A DNA stretch of 64,000 nt from JBGPGW01 sp046349515. GTDB lineage: Bacteria > Pseudomonadota > Alphaproteobacteria > CADEGL01. The notes under the pieces are model-generated. The model was given only the letters and a program-made list of their open reading frames with translations, ran no database searches and was not told the origin of the DNA. The translations under genes and the position numbers were made by a program. Where the stretch lies: assembly GCA_046349515.1 (NCBI GenBank), contig JAXMCE010000004.1, positions 62,001-126,000 of the forward strand. The letters run 5' to 3'. This document shows, in pieces, positions 40,248 through 49,575 of the stretch (its first letter is position 1; every line of letters begins with the position of its first letter).

Positions 40248-41974
40248 GGCTCGGCCGCGCCGCACGGGCACCGCAGGCTGCTGCCCAGGACGCGCGCTTC
40301 GAGATCGATGGCACCGCCAAGTCCGCGCTCGAAGTCAGCCGCAATCGCCTCGTCCTGGCCGGCGCGCTTTTTGCCGTCGCATTCCTCGTCATCGCTGCCC
40401 GCGCGACCGATGTCATGGTCGTTTCCGGCAGCGGCGCGGAAAAGTCATCGGGCGAGGCGACGTCCCTCGCCTTCGACCCCGAGCGCGCGGACATCCGCGA
40501 CAGAAATGGCGATCTTCTCGCGACCAGCCTCAGCACGGCCTCCCTCTATGCCGATCCCGCGATCGTGCGTGATCCGGCCGACGTGGCACGCCGCCTCGCG
40601 CGCACGTTGTCCGATGTCAACGAGGCCGAAATCCTGGCCAAGCTACAATCGGACAAGCGGTTCGTCTGGCTGCACCGGAACTTAACGCCGCGCCAGCAGT
40701 ACGCGGTCAACCGCCTGGGCGTGCCAGGACTGTCGTTCCAGCGCGAATGGCGCCGCGTCTACCCGCACGGTGCGCTGGCCGCCCATGTCGTGGGCTTCAC
40801 GGGCATCGACAACCATGGCCTGGCCGGAATCGAGCGCCAGTTCGACGAGGCGCTCGCCGGGCATCTCGAGCCGCTCGATCTCACGATCGACATCCGGGTC
40901 CAGCATGTCGTGCGCGACGAACTCCTCAGCGCGATGCGCAGCTTCAAGGCGATCGGAGGCACCGGCGTCGTGTTGGACGCGCAGAATGGCGAGCTCATCG
41001 CCATGGTCTCGTTGCCTGATTTCGACCCGAACCGGCCGGGCGAGGCGCCGGCCGACGCGCGCTTCAACCGGGCGACGCTCGGAATCTACGAGATGGGCTC
41101 GACCTTCAAGATCTTCACCACCGCCGCGGCGCTCGATTCCGGCACGGCCACGCTCCGAAGCGGCTACGACGCGACGCACCCCATCCACATCGGGCGCTTC
41201 ACGATCGAGGACTATCACGCCAAGCGCCGCTGGCTCACGGTGCCCGAGATCTTCATGTATTCCTCGAACATCGGCGCCGCGAAGATGGCGCTCGATTTGG
41301 GTGTGACGAGCCATCGCGCCTTCCTCGACAGCCTCGGCTTCATGCAGCCGGCACCGCTCGAGCTGCCGGAAATCGGCACGCCCATGGCGCCCCGGCCCTG
41401 GCGCGAGGTCAACACGATGACCATTGCCTTCGGCCACGGCCTCGCGGTCGCACCGATCCAGGTCGTCTCGGCCACGGCCGCCATGGTGAATGGCGGCATC
41501 CTCAATCCACCGACCGTGATCCGCCGGGCCGGGGTCGACGGCCAGCATGGAACGCGCGTCATTTCGCCACAAACCTCCGCCGAAATGCGGAAGCTCATGC
41601 GGCTCGTGGTCGAGCAAGGCACCGGAAAGAGCGCCGACGTCCATGGCTATCTCGTCGGCGGAAAAACCGGCACGGCGGAGAAGAACGGCGTCGGCGGCTA
41701 CAAGCACAAGGCGCTGCTGTCCTCCTTCATCGGCGCGTTTCCGATCACCGACCCCCGCTACATCGTCCTCGTCATGCTCGATGAGCCGAAAGGGACCAAG
41801 GAATCCGCTGGATACGCGACAGGCGGCTGGGTCGCAGCACCGGCCGTCTCCCGCATCGTCCAGCGCATCGGTCCCATGCTCGGCGTGGCGCCCGTCGACG
41901 GCGACTCGCCGGACGTCAAGAAGCAGCTGTTCGTCTCAACCGATCCCAAGGCACCTCGCCTTGCGTCTTATTGA
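40244..41974 (+). CDS. ftsI: Peptidoglycan D,D-transpeptidase FtsI (PBP3)
   Basis: FtsI cross-links septal peptidoglycan. The 576-residue class B penicillin-binding protein has one membrane segment near the N-terminus (RLVLAGALFAVAFLVIAARA), the dimerisation domain and the transpeptidase domain. Active-site motifs are Ser286 in STFK, the SSN motif at 340-342, and KTG at 474-476. The GTG at 40244 overlaps the ftsL stop (GTGA) and is preferred over an upstream ATG at 40190, which would sit deep inside ftsL. Confidence 0.96.
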   Translation: MRLGRAARAPQAAAQDARFEIDGTAKSALEVSRNRLVLAGALFAVAFLVIAARATDVMVVSGSGAEKSSGEATSLAFDPERADIRDRNGDLLATSLSTASLYADPAIVRDPADVARRLARTLSDVNEAEILAKLQSDKRFVWLHRNLTPRQQYAVNRLGVPGLSFQREWRRVYPHGALAAHVVGFTGIDNHGLAGIERQFDEALAGHLEPLDLTIDIRVQHVVRDELLSAMRSFKAIGGTGVVLDAQNGELIAMVSLPDFDPNRPGEAPADARFNRATLGIYEMGSTFKIFTTAAALDSGTATLRSGYDATHPIHIGRFTIEDYHAKRRWLTVPEIFMYSSNIGAAKMALDLGVTSHRAFLDSLGFMQPAPLELPEIGTPMAPRPWREVNTMTIAFGHGLAVAPIQVVSATAAMVNGGILNPPTVIRRAGVDGQHGTRVISPQTSAEMRKLMRLVVEQGTGKSADVHGYLVGGKTGTAEKNGVGGYKHKALLSSFIGAFPITDPRYIVLVMLDEPKGTKESAGYATGGWVAAPAVSRIVQRIGPMLGVAPVDGDSPDVKKQLFVSTDPKAPRLASY

Positions 41975-43421
41975 TCTCGTAGAGGGGAACCAAGAGGGCG
42001 TGCATCTCCTTCCCGCAATGAGCAGCACCGACATCCAGGGCTTGACGGCCGATTCGCGGCGCGTCCGCCCGGGCTATTTGTTTGCGGCGCTGCCGGGCCA
42101 CAAGACGGACGGACGGGCCTATATCGCCGATGCGCTCGCGCGCGGTGCCGCGGCGATCCTCGCGGAGCCCGGCGCCATCACCGATCTGCCCGTACCGGCG
42201 GTCGCCGATGCCAACCCGCGCCGTCGCCTCGCCCTCATGGCGTCGCGCTTCTACGGACAGCAACCGCGCATGATCGCCGCCGTCACAGGCACGAACGGCA
42301 AGACCTCCGTCGTCAATTTCGCGCGCCAGGTCTGGCGGACCTTGGGCCATTCCGCGGCGAGCCTCGGCACGTTGGGGATCACCTCGGATGCGGGCCACGA
42401 AGACGGCAGCCTCACCACGCCCGATCCGGTCGCCCTGCACGAGACGCTGGCGCGCCTCGCTTCAGACGGCATCACCCATCTCGCCTTCGAGGCTTCGAGC
42501 CACGGCCTCGAACAATTCCGGCTCGACGGAGTCGAGATCGCCGTCGCGGCCTTCACCAATCTCACTCGCGACCATCTCGACTATCACGGCACGACCGAGG
42601 CCTATCGGGCCGCCAAGCTGCGCCTTTTCAGAGAATTGCTCCGCGCGAAAGGCGTTGCCGTGCTCAACGCCGACGCCGGGGAGGCGTCCGCGTTTCGCGC
42701 CGCCTGCGTCTCGCGCGGCCTCACGGTGCTCGACTATGGCCGGACAGCGCGGGCCATTCGCCTCGAATCGCTCGAGCCGGAGCCCACCGGCCAGCGCCTC
42801 GTCATCGCGCTCGAGGGCCAGCGCCACGAGATACGGCTGCCCCTTGTCGCCGCGTTTCAAGCGATGAATGCGCTCGCCGCTCTCGGGATCGCCATCGGCA
42901 GTGGCGAGAACCCGTCTCGTGCCGTCAAAGCCCTCGAAGCATTGTCGGGCGTTCGCGGCCGGGTCGAGCGCGTCGTGACGCTGGCCAACGGTGCCGCCGT
43001 CTATGTCGATTACGCCCACACGCCCGACGCGCTCGAAACAGTGCTCACCGCCCTTCGCCCGCATGCGCACGGCCGCCTTGTCGTCGTGTTCGGCTGCGGT
43101 GGCGACCGCGATCGAGGAAAGCGCCCCATCATGGGAGAGATCGCGGCACGTCTCGCCGATGGCGCAATCGTGACTGACGACAATCCCCGCGGCGAGAACG
43201 CCGCCGTGATCCGCCGCCAGGTGATGGCCGGCTGCCCCGATGCCCAAGAAGTCTCCTCACGCGCCGAGGCCATCGCGACAGCAATCAGCGGGCTCGCCGA
43301 AGGAGACGTCCTCGTCATCGCCGGCAAGGGTCACGAACGAACACAAACCATCGGCGACGCGGTGATGCCGTTCGATGACGCCGAAGTCGCGCGACAGGCG
43401 GCGCTCGGGAGGACGGCATGA
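41961..43421 (+). CDS. murE: UDP-MurNAc-tripeptide synthetase
   Basis: MurE adds the third residue of the stem peptide. The P-loop TGTNGKT and the DNPRGENA motif are present; DNPR is the signature of meso-diaminopimelate-adding enzymes. I chose TTG at 41961 (486 residues), which overlaps ftsI by 14 bases, because it reads LRLIDL, matching the family N-terminus; the next ATG at 42019 would remove that segment. A weak AAGG lies about ten bases upstream. It overlaps murF by four bases. Confidence 0.94.
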   Translation: MRLIDLVEGNQEGVHLLPAMSSTDIQGLTADSRRVRPGYLFAALPGHKTDGRAYIADALARGAAAILAEPGAITDLPVPAVADANPRRRLALMASRFYGQQPRMIAAVTGTNGKTSVVNFARQVWRTLGHSAASLGTLGITSDAGHEDGSLTTPDPVALHETLARLASDGITHLAFEASSHGLEQFRLDGVEIAVAAFTNLTRDHLDYHGTTEAYRAAKLRLFRELLRAKGVAVLNADAGEASAFRAACVSRGLTVLDYGRTARAIRLESLEPEPTGQRLVIALEGQRHEIRLPLVAAFQAMNALAALGIAIGSGENPSRAVKALEALSGVRGRVERVVTLANGAAVYVDYAHTPDALETVLTALRPHAHGRLVVVFGCGGDRDRGKRPIMGEIAARLADGAIVTDDNPRGENAAVIRRQVMAGCPDAQEVSSRAEAIATAISGLAEGDVLVIAGKGHERTQTIGDAVMPFDDAEVARQAALGRTA

Positions 43422-44830
43422 TGCGCGCCCCTCTCTGGACCTCCGAGGATGCGACGGACGCGACAGGCGGCCGGCCCACCGGCCGGTTCGTCGCGACCGG
43501 GGTCTCGATCGACAGCCGGACGGTCGAGCCCGGTGACCTGTTCGTCGCAATCAAGGGTCCCAACCTCGACGGCCATGACTTCCTGGCCCAGGCCTTCGCC
43601 CGCGGCGCCGCCGGCGCAATCGTCAGTCACAAGGCCTCGGGCCTGCCGGATGACGCGCCCCATATCCTCGTCGGCGACACGCTCACCGCCTTGAACGATC
43701 TGGCGCGCGCGGCGCGCCGGCGCACTCGGGCGGCCGTCGTCGCCATCACCGGCAGTGTCGGCAAGACCGGCACCAAGGAATTTCTCGCACTGGCACTTGC
43801 CGAGCAGGGCAAAACCGCGGCCTCCGCCGGCAACCTCAACAATCAATGGGGGGCGCCCCTGTCGCTGGCCCGTCTGCCAGCCGATGCGCGCTTCGGCGTG
43901 TTCGAACTTGGCATGAACCACGCGGGCGAGATTGCGCCGCTCTCCCGCCTCGTCCAGCCGGATGTCGCGATCATCACCACGATCGCCGCCGTGCACATGG
44001 CCCATTTTCCTTCGACCTTCGCGATCGCCGAAGCCAAGGGCGAGATCTTCGAGGGCATGGCGGGCGGCACCGCCGTGCTCAATCGCGACAACGCCTATTT
44101 CCCGTTCCTGGCCTGCCTTGCCTGCTGCCGGGGCGTCGAGCGCATCATCGGATTCGGCGCTCACCCCGAGGCCAAAGCCCGGTTGGAGCACGCGACGTTC
44201 GACGCGGAGGGCAGCACGGTCGGCGCCGTCGTCGCCGGCGAGAAACTCAGTTATCGCCTTTCGATCCCGGGCCGCCAGTGGGCGATCAACAGCCTGGCCG
44301 TGCTCGGCGCCGTCAAGGCTCTTGGCGCGGACGTCGCGACCGCCGCGGCGCGATTGTCGTCCTTCGAGGGCTTCGAAGGACGCGGACGTCGCCATCGCGT
44401 CGACCTCGAGGACGGCAGCTTCGAGGTGATCGACGAAAGCTACAACGCGAGCCCGATCTCCATGCGCGCCGCGCTCGAGATCCTCGCGACGGCCCGGCCC
44501 GGGCGCGGCGGTCGGCGCATTGCCGTCCTGGGCGACATGCTCGAGCTCGGACCCAACTCTTCCTCCATGCATGCGGCGCTTGCGGAGACGATTCGGCGCC
44601 TGGCGATCGACATCGTCTTCACGGCGGGACATGACATGGCGGTCCTCGACCGCACCCTGCCGCGCGACGTACGCGGCGCGCACTGCGAGACCTCCGACGA
44701 GCTCGCGCGAATCATCGTCGGCGCCATCCGCCCGGGCGATGTGGTGGCGGTCAAAGGCTCGCACGGCGTGCGGATGGACCGAGTGGTCGATGCGCTCCTG
44801 CGCGCGGGCCACGGCGAGGCGCGGCACTAA
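43418..44830 (+). CDS. murF: UDP-MurNAc-tripeptide D-Ala-D-Ala ligase
   Basis: MurF completes the UDP-MurNAc-pentapeptide by adding D-Ala-D-Ala. The 470-residue protein has VSIDSRTVEPGDLFVAIKG at its N-terminus, the P-loop ITGSVGKTGTKEF, LNNQWGAPLSLARL, and the C-terminal ESYNASPISMRAALE. The P-loop carries Ser where many Mur ligases have Asn (TGSVGKT), as is usual in MurF. It lies one base before mraY. Confidence 0.96.
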   Translation: MMRAPLWTSEDATDATGGRPTGRFVATGVSIDSRTVEPGDLFVAIKGPNLDGHDFLAQAFARGAAGAIVSHKASGLPDDAPHILVGDTLTALNDLARAARRRTRAAVVAITGSVGKTGTKEFLALALAEQGKTAASAGNLNNQWGAPLSLARLPADARFGVFELGMNHAGEIAPLSRLVQPDVAIITTIAAVHMAHFPSTFAIAEAKGEIFEGMAGGTAVLNRDNAYFPFLACLACCRGVERIIGFGAHPEAKARLEHATFDAEGSTVGAVVAGEKLSYRLSIPGRQWAINSLAVLGAVKALGADVATAAARLSSFEGFEGRGRRHRVDLEDGSFEVIDESYNASPISMRAALEILATARPGRGGRRIAVLGDMLELGPNSSSMHAALAETIRRLAIDIVFTAGHDMAVLDRTLPRDVRGAHCETSDELARIIVGAIRPGDVVAVKGSHGVRMDRVVDALLRAGHGEARH

Positions 44831-44831
44831 G

Positions 44832-45920
44832 ATGCTTTACAACCTTCTCTCGCCGCTGGCGCAGGACTTCGGTCCGCTGAATTTGTTCCGTTATCTCACC
44901 TTCCGGACCGGCGGCGCGGTCGTGACCGCGCTCATCGTCAGCTTCCTCGTCGGCCCGCAGCTCATCGAATGGTTGCGACGCCAGCAGAAAGGCGGCCAGC
45001 CGATCCGGACCGACGGGCCCGCCGACCACATCATCCGCAAGAAGGGCACGCCCACCATGGGCGGCTTCCTCATCCTGATCGCGCTCACCTCGAGCACGAT
45101 TCTGTGGGCCGACATCACGAACGGCTATGTCTGGGCGGTGTTGCTCGTCACGGTCGGCTTCGGAGCCATCGGCGCTGTCGACGACTTCCTGAAGCTCACG
45201 CGGCGCAGCAGCAAGGGACTGCCCGGCCGGATCAAGCTCATTGGTGAGATCGTCATCGGAGCCGCGGCGGCAGCCTGGATCATTTCGCTCGCCAATCCGG
45301 CCCTGGCATCGAGCGTCACCGTGCCTTTCTTCAAGGCGCTGCTCATCGATCTCGGCGTGTTCTTCCTGCCCTTCGCGGTGTTCGTGATGGTTGGAACGTC
45401 GAACGCCGTCAACTTGACCGATGGACTCGACGGCTTGGCCATCGTGCCGGTGATGATTGCCGCCGGCGTGTTCGCGCTCATCGCCTATCTCGTCGGCAAT
45501 ACCGTGTTCGCCAATTACCTTCAGCTTCATTACGTGGCTGGCACGGGCGAGTTGGCCGTCCTGTGCGGCGCTCTCGTGGGCGCGAGCCTCGGCTTCCTGT
45601 GGTTCAACGCGCCGCCGGCCATGGTGTTCATGGGCGATACGGGCTCGCTGTCCATGGGCGGCGCCCTCGGCGCCATCAGCGTCGTGACGAAGCACGAACT
45701 CGTACTGGCCATCGTCGGCGGACTGTTCGTGCTCGAGACGATCTCCGTGATCGTGCAGGTCGCGTCCTACAAGCTGACGGGCAAGCGCGTCTTCCGCATG
45801 GCGCCGCTCCACCACCATTTCGAGCAGAAGGGCTGGGCCGAATCGACGGTCGTGATCCGATTCTGGATCATCGCCTCGATCCTGGCGCTCGCCGGCCTGT
45901 CCACGCTCAAGCTGCGGTAG
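44832..45920 (+). CDS. mraY: Phospho-N-acetylmuramoyl-pentapeptide transferase
   Basis: MraY makes lipid I by moving phospho-MurNAc-pentapeptide to undecaprenyl phosphate at the inner membrane. The 362-residue protein has about ten hydrophobic segments. Catalytic loops are visible: KKGTPTMGGFLIL, AVDDFLKLTRRSSKGLPGR, NAVNLTDGLDGLA, FMGDTGSLSMGGALG and MAPLHHHFEQKGW. The ATG at 44832 follows the murF stop by one base. Confidence 0.97.
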   Translation: MLYNLLSPLAQDFGPLNLFRYLTFRTGGAVVTALIVSFLVGPQLIEWLRRQQKGGQPIRTDGPADHIIRKKGTPTMGGFLILIALTSSTILWADITNGYVWAVLLVTVGFGAIGAVDDFLKLTRRSSKGLPGRIKLIGEIVIGAAAAAWIISLANPALASSVTVPFFKALLIDLGVFFLPFAVFVMVGTSNAVNLTDGLDGLAIVPVMIAAGVFALIAYLVGNTVFANYLQLHYVAGTGELAVLCGALVGASLGFLWFNAPPAMVFMGDTGSLSMGGALGAISVVTKHELVLAIVGGLFVLETISVIVQVASYKLTGKRVFRMAPLHHHFEQKGWAESTVVIRFWIIASILALAGLSTLKLR

Positions 45921-45932
45921 GGGCGATCGCGC

Positions 45933-47330
45933 ATGATCGATCTCTCCATCTTTGCCGGCCAGCGCATCGCGGTCCTCGGTCTCGGCCGGTCCGGCTACAA
46001 TGCCGCGCGCGCGCTGCAGGCCGGCGGCGCGCATGTCCTTGCGTGGGACGATGATGTGAGACGGCGCGATGCGTGCGTGGCGGCGAGCCTTCCGCTCGCC
46101 GACCTCGGTCGCGCCGATTGGTCGCGCATGGACATGCTGGTGCTCTCGCCCGGCATCCCCCATCGCCATCCCGCACCGCATCCCGTGGCCGCCATGGCCA
46201 AGGCCGCGAGCTGCCCGATCGTCTCCGACGTCGAGCTTCTCTTCCGCGCCCGCCCGCACGCGACCTATGTCGGAATCACCGGCACGAACGGCAAATCGAC
46301 GACGACGTCGCTCATCGGCCACATGCTGGCCGCCGCCGGCCGGGCCGTCGAGGTCGGCGGCAATCTCGGTACGCCCGCCCTCACGCTGTCCCCCCTGTCG
46401 GAGGGCGGCATCTACGTCCTCGAGATGTCGTCCTACCAGCTCGAGATCACGCCCGGCATGGCCTTGACCGTCGCCGTCCTGATCAACATCAGCGCGGACC
46501 ACCTCGATCGCCATGGCGGCATGGCGGGCTACGTCGCCGCGAAGCGCCTCATCTTCAACAACGCGGGAACGGCGGTCATCGGCATCGACGATGACAACTG
46601 CCGCCAGGTGCGCGATGCGTTGACGCGCGTCGAGGGGCTTCGAATCGCGACGATTTCCGGCTCGAATGCCAAGGCTGACATCTATGTCGAAGGACGGCGC
46701 CTCGTCGACCGCGCCACCGGGCAGACGGTCGCAGACCTTTCCCAAGCCACGGCCCTCCCGGGCGTGCACAACGGGCAGAACGCAGCCGCCGCCTATGCCG
46801 CGGTGCGCGCGCTGGGCGTCGGCATCGACCAAGCCGCGCGCGGACTCCTCACCTTTCCCGGCCTCGCCCATCGTCAGGAACGCATCGCGACCATTCGCGG
46901 CGTCCACTACATCAACGACAGCAAGGCGACGAACGCTGAAGCGACCGCCCACGCGCTTGATTCCTACGAGACGATCTACTGGATCGCCGGCGGCCTGCCG
47001 AAGGAAGGCGGCATCACCGCGCTCGCGCCGTTTTTCCCGCACGTCGCGCACGCCTTTCTCATCGGGACCGCGGCGAACGAGTTCGCCCACACGCTCGAAG
47101 GTCGCGTGGCTCACACGGTGTCCGGAGATCTAGAAACGGCCTTGCGCGCCGCGCATGCGGCCGCGCAACGAAGCGACCGGCGTCCCGCGGTCGTCCTTCT
47201 CTCGCCGGCCTGTGCGTCCTTCGATCAATTCGCCAATTTCGAGGCGCGGGGCGAGGCGTTCCGACGACTCGTCGGCGAGCTCGCCGCCGAGCAGGACACC
47301 GAGCCGCTGCGCGGCGGAGCAGCCGCATGA
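45933..47330 (+). CDS. murD: UDP-MurNAc-L-alanine D-glutamate ligase
   Basis: MurD adds D-glutamate. The 465-residue protein starts with an N-terminal Rossmann-like domain (VLGLGRSGYNAARAL), followed by the P-loop GITGTNGKSTTTSLIG, LEMSSYQLE, and the C-terminal YINDSKATNAEAT and LLSPACASFDQF. It lies 12 bases after mraY and overlaps ftsW by four bases. Confidence 0.96.
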   Translation: MIDLSIFAGQRIAVLGLGRSGYNAARALQAGGAHVLAWDDDVRRRDACVAASLPLADLGRADWSRMDMLVLSPGIPHRHPAPHPVAAMAKAASCPIVSDVELLFRARPHATYVGITGTNGKSTTTSLIGHMLAAAGRAVEVGGNLGTPALTLSPLSEGGIYVLEMSSYQLEITPGMALTVAVLINISADHLDRHGGMAGYVAAKRLIFNNAGTAVIGIDDDNCRQVRDALTRVEGLRIATISGSNAKADIYVEGRRLVDRATGQTVADLSQATALPGVHNGQNAAAAYAAVRALGVGIDQAARGLLTFPGLAHRQERIATIRGVHYINDSKATNAEATAHALDSYETIYWIAGGLPKEGGITALAPFFPHVAHAFLIGTAANEFAHTLEGRVAHTVSGDLETALRAAHAAAQRSDRRPAVVLLSPACASFDQFANFEARGEAFRRLVGELAAEQDTEPLRGGAAA

Positions 47331-48451
47331 TGGCCTTCGCCCGCAACGATACGAGCGCGCTCGGCCGCTGGTGGTGGACGGTCGACCGCTGGACTCTGGC
47401 CGCCCTCGCAAGCCTGATCGCCATCGGAACGACGCTCACGCTGGCCGCGAGCCCGGCCGTGGCCCAGCGCATCGGCCTCGACTCGCTCCACTTCGTGCGC
47501 CGCCAGTTTGCCTACTTGCCGTTCGCGATCGCGATTCTCGTGGGCGTCTCGCTCTTGTCCGTGCGCGACCTGCGGCGGCTCGCGGTCATCGTCTTCCTCG
47601 TCGGCCTGTCGCTCCTTGCGGTGACGCCCTGGCTTGGCACGGAAATCAAGGGCGCCACGCGGTGGATCTCGCTTGCGGGGCTCTCGGTCCAGCCGAGCGA
47701 ATTCGTGAAGCCCGCCTTTGCGGTCGTCGCCGCGTGGATGTTTTCGGCTGACCGGCTCAAGGCCGGCATCCCCGGCAACGTCATTTCGATCGGACTCTAT
47801 GTGCTGGTCGTGGGGCTGCTCGTCCGCCAGCCGGACATCGGCATGGTCGTCGTCATCACCGTTGTGTGGCTCACCCAATTCTTCCTGGCCGGTCTGCCCA
47901 TCTTTTGGGTGGGGGCCGCGGCCGCCGGCGGCGTCGTGAGCGTCGCCGCGGCCTATCTGCTTCTGCCGCACGTCGCGAGCCGCATCGACCGATTCCTCGA
48001 CCCCGCCGCGGGCGACACCTACCAGATTTCGACGGCGCTCCATGCCTTCGCGACCGGCGGCTGGTTCGGCCGCGGACCTGGCGAGGGCCGCATCAAGACC
48101 ACGATCCCCGATTCGCACAGCGACTTCATCTTCGCTGTCGCGGGCGAGGAATTCGGCCTCATCCTGTGCGTCGTCATCGTTGCGCTGTTCGGATTCGTCG
48201 TGCTGCGCGGTTTCACGCGCCTTCTGCGCGAAGGCGACTTGTTCGTCGTCTTGGCGACCGCGGGATTGCTCACGCAGTTCGGTCTCCAAGCCATCATCAA
48301 CATGGCTTCGACCCTGTCGCTCATGCCGACCAAGGGCATGACGCTGCCGTTCATCAGCTATGGCGGTTCCTCGTTGCTCGCGCTCGCCTTCGCGATGGGC
48401 ATGGTGCTGGGTTTCCTCCGCCGACGCCCCGAGACGCGAGGGCGGCCATGA
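47327..48451 (+). CDS. ftsW: SEDS peptidoglycan glycosyltransferase FtsW
   Basis: FtsW polymerises septal glycan from lipid II together with FtsI. The 374-residue polytopic protein has about ten membrane segments. SEDS signatures are KGATRWISLAGLSVQPSEFVKPAF (quoted in two parts: KGATRWISL and QPSEFVKPAF), LRVQPDIG-like LVRQPDIGMVVV, PDSHSDFIFAVAGEEFGL and GMTLPFISYGGSS. The position between murD and murG is typical. It shares four-base overlaps with both neighbours. Confidence 0.96.
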   Translation: MMAFARNDTSALGRWWWTVDRWTLAALASLIAIGTTLTLAASPAVAQRIGLDSLHFVRRQFAYLPFAIAILVGVSLLSVRDLRRLAVIVFLVGLSLLAVTPWLGTEIKGATRWISLAGLSVQPSEFVKPAFAVVAAWMFSADRLKAGIPGNVISIGLYVLVVGLLVRQPDIGMVVVITVVWLTQFFLAGLPIFWVGAAAAGGVVSVAAAYLLLPHVASRIDRFLDPAAGDTYQISTALHAFATGGWFGRGPGEGRIKTTIPDSHSDFIFAVAGEEFGLILCVVIVALFGFVVLRGFTRLLREGDLFVVLATAGLLTQFGLQAIINMASTLSLMPTKGMTLPFISYGGSSLLALAFAMGMVLGFLRRRPETRGRP

Positions 48452-49575
48452 CGGAGGCACGTCCCATCCTTCTCGCCGCCGGTGGCACGGGCGGTCATCT
48501 TTTCCCGGCCGAGGCGCTCGCGCGCGAGCTCATCGCGCGGGGCCTGCGTCCCGCGCTCGTCACCGACCGGCGGGGAGCCGCGTTCCCGCCGGCGCTCGGC
48601 ACCGTCGAGACCTTCCGCGTGCGCGCGGGCGGCGTCGCGAGCGGCGGTACGGTGCGGCGCATTCGGGGTCTCCTCGATATCGCCGTCGGTACCGTCGAGG
48701 CGCGCGCCCTCCTCCGGCGCATGGCACCCCGCGCGGTGGTGGGTTTCGGCGGATACGCCTCGGTCCCGGCCCTGTTCGCGGCGGCGCGCATCGGCGTGCC
48801 GACCATGATCCACGAGCAAAATGCCGTGCTCGGCCGCGCCAATCGTTTTCTCGCGCCCCGCGCACGGCGGATCGCCACCTCGTTCGACTCCGTCGCCGGG
48901 ATCGCCCCCTCGGATCGTCACAAAGTGCATCGCACCGGCAATCCCGTGCGGCCGGAGATTGCGGCCCTCGCCGGACGCGCCTACGCCGTTCCGGCGAGCG
49001 ACGGGCCCCGCCATCTTCTCGTCACGGGCGGAAGCCAAGGCGCCTCGATCTTCGGCCGCATCGTGCCGCCCGCGATCGCCCTCCTCAGTCCAGCGCTCAG
49101 GGCACGCCTGCACGTCGTCCAGCAATGCCGGGCGGAAGACCTCGATCGCGTCCGGGATGCCTATCGCGCGCTCGGGGTCGACGCCGAGCTCCGCACCTTC
49201 TTTGACGACATGCCGGCGCGCCTCACCTGGGCGCACCTGGCCGTGTGCCGCGCGGGCGCCTCGACCGTAGCCGAGCTTACCGCCGTCGGCATGCCCGCGA
49301 TCCTCGTGCCCTATCCGCACGCGACGGACGATCATCAGACGGCCAATGCACGGGCGCTCGAGGTGTCGGGCGGCGTCTGGATGATCGCCGAGGCATCGTT
49401 CAGCCCCGAGCGGCTCGCAACGGAGCTCGCGGAAAAGCTCGACCAGCCCGTGATGCTCGGCACGGCGGCCCTTTGCCTGCGCGCGGCCGGACGGCCCGAT
49501 GCAGCGCGCGTACTCGCCGATGAGGTCGCGGCCCTCCTTCGGGACAGCACAGCGCCGCGGGAGGCCGCGGCATGA
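48448..49575 (+). CDS. murG: UDP-GlcNAc:lipid I N-acetylglucosaminyltransferase
   Basis: MurG converts lipid I to lipid II on the cytoplasmic face. The 375-residue GT-B protein has the N-terminal AAGGTGGHLFPAEALA, GFGGYASVPALFAA, HEQNAVLGRANRFL, and in the C-terminal half VTGGSQGASIF, CRAGASTVAELTAVG and LVPYPHATDDHQTANA. The ATG at 48448 overlaps the ftsW stop by four bases, and its own stop overlaps murC in the same way. Confidence 0.97.
   Translation: MTEARPILLAAGGTGGHLFPAEALARELIARGLRPALVTDRRGAAFPPALGTVETFRVRAGGVASGGTVRRIRGLLDIAVGTVEARALLRRMAPRAVVGFGGYASVPALFAAARIGVPTMIHEQNAVLGRANRFLAPRARRIATSFDSVAGIAPSDRHKVHRTGNPVRPEIAALAGRAYAVPASDGPRHLLVTGGSQGASIFGRIVPPAIALLSPALRARLHVVQQCRAEDLDRVRDAYRALGVDAELRTFFDDMPARLTWAHLAVCRAGASTVAELTAVGMPAILVPYPHATDDHQTANARALEVSGGVWMIAEASFSPERLATELAEKLDQPVMLGTAALCLRAAGRPDAARVLADEVAALLRDSTAPREAAA

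Noticed and set aside
44751..47114. A 787-residue open frame on the minus strand
   Set aside because: It is antisense to mraY and murD. It has no recognisable domain and is biased to Asp, His and Arg.
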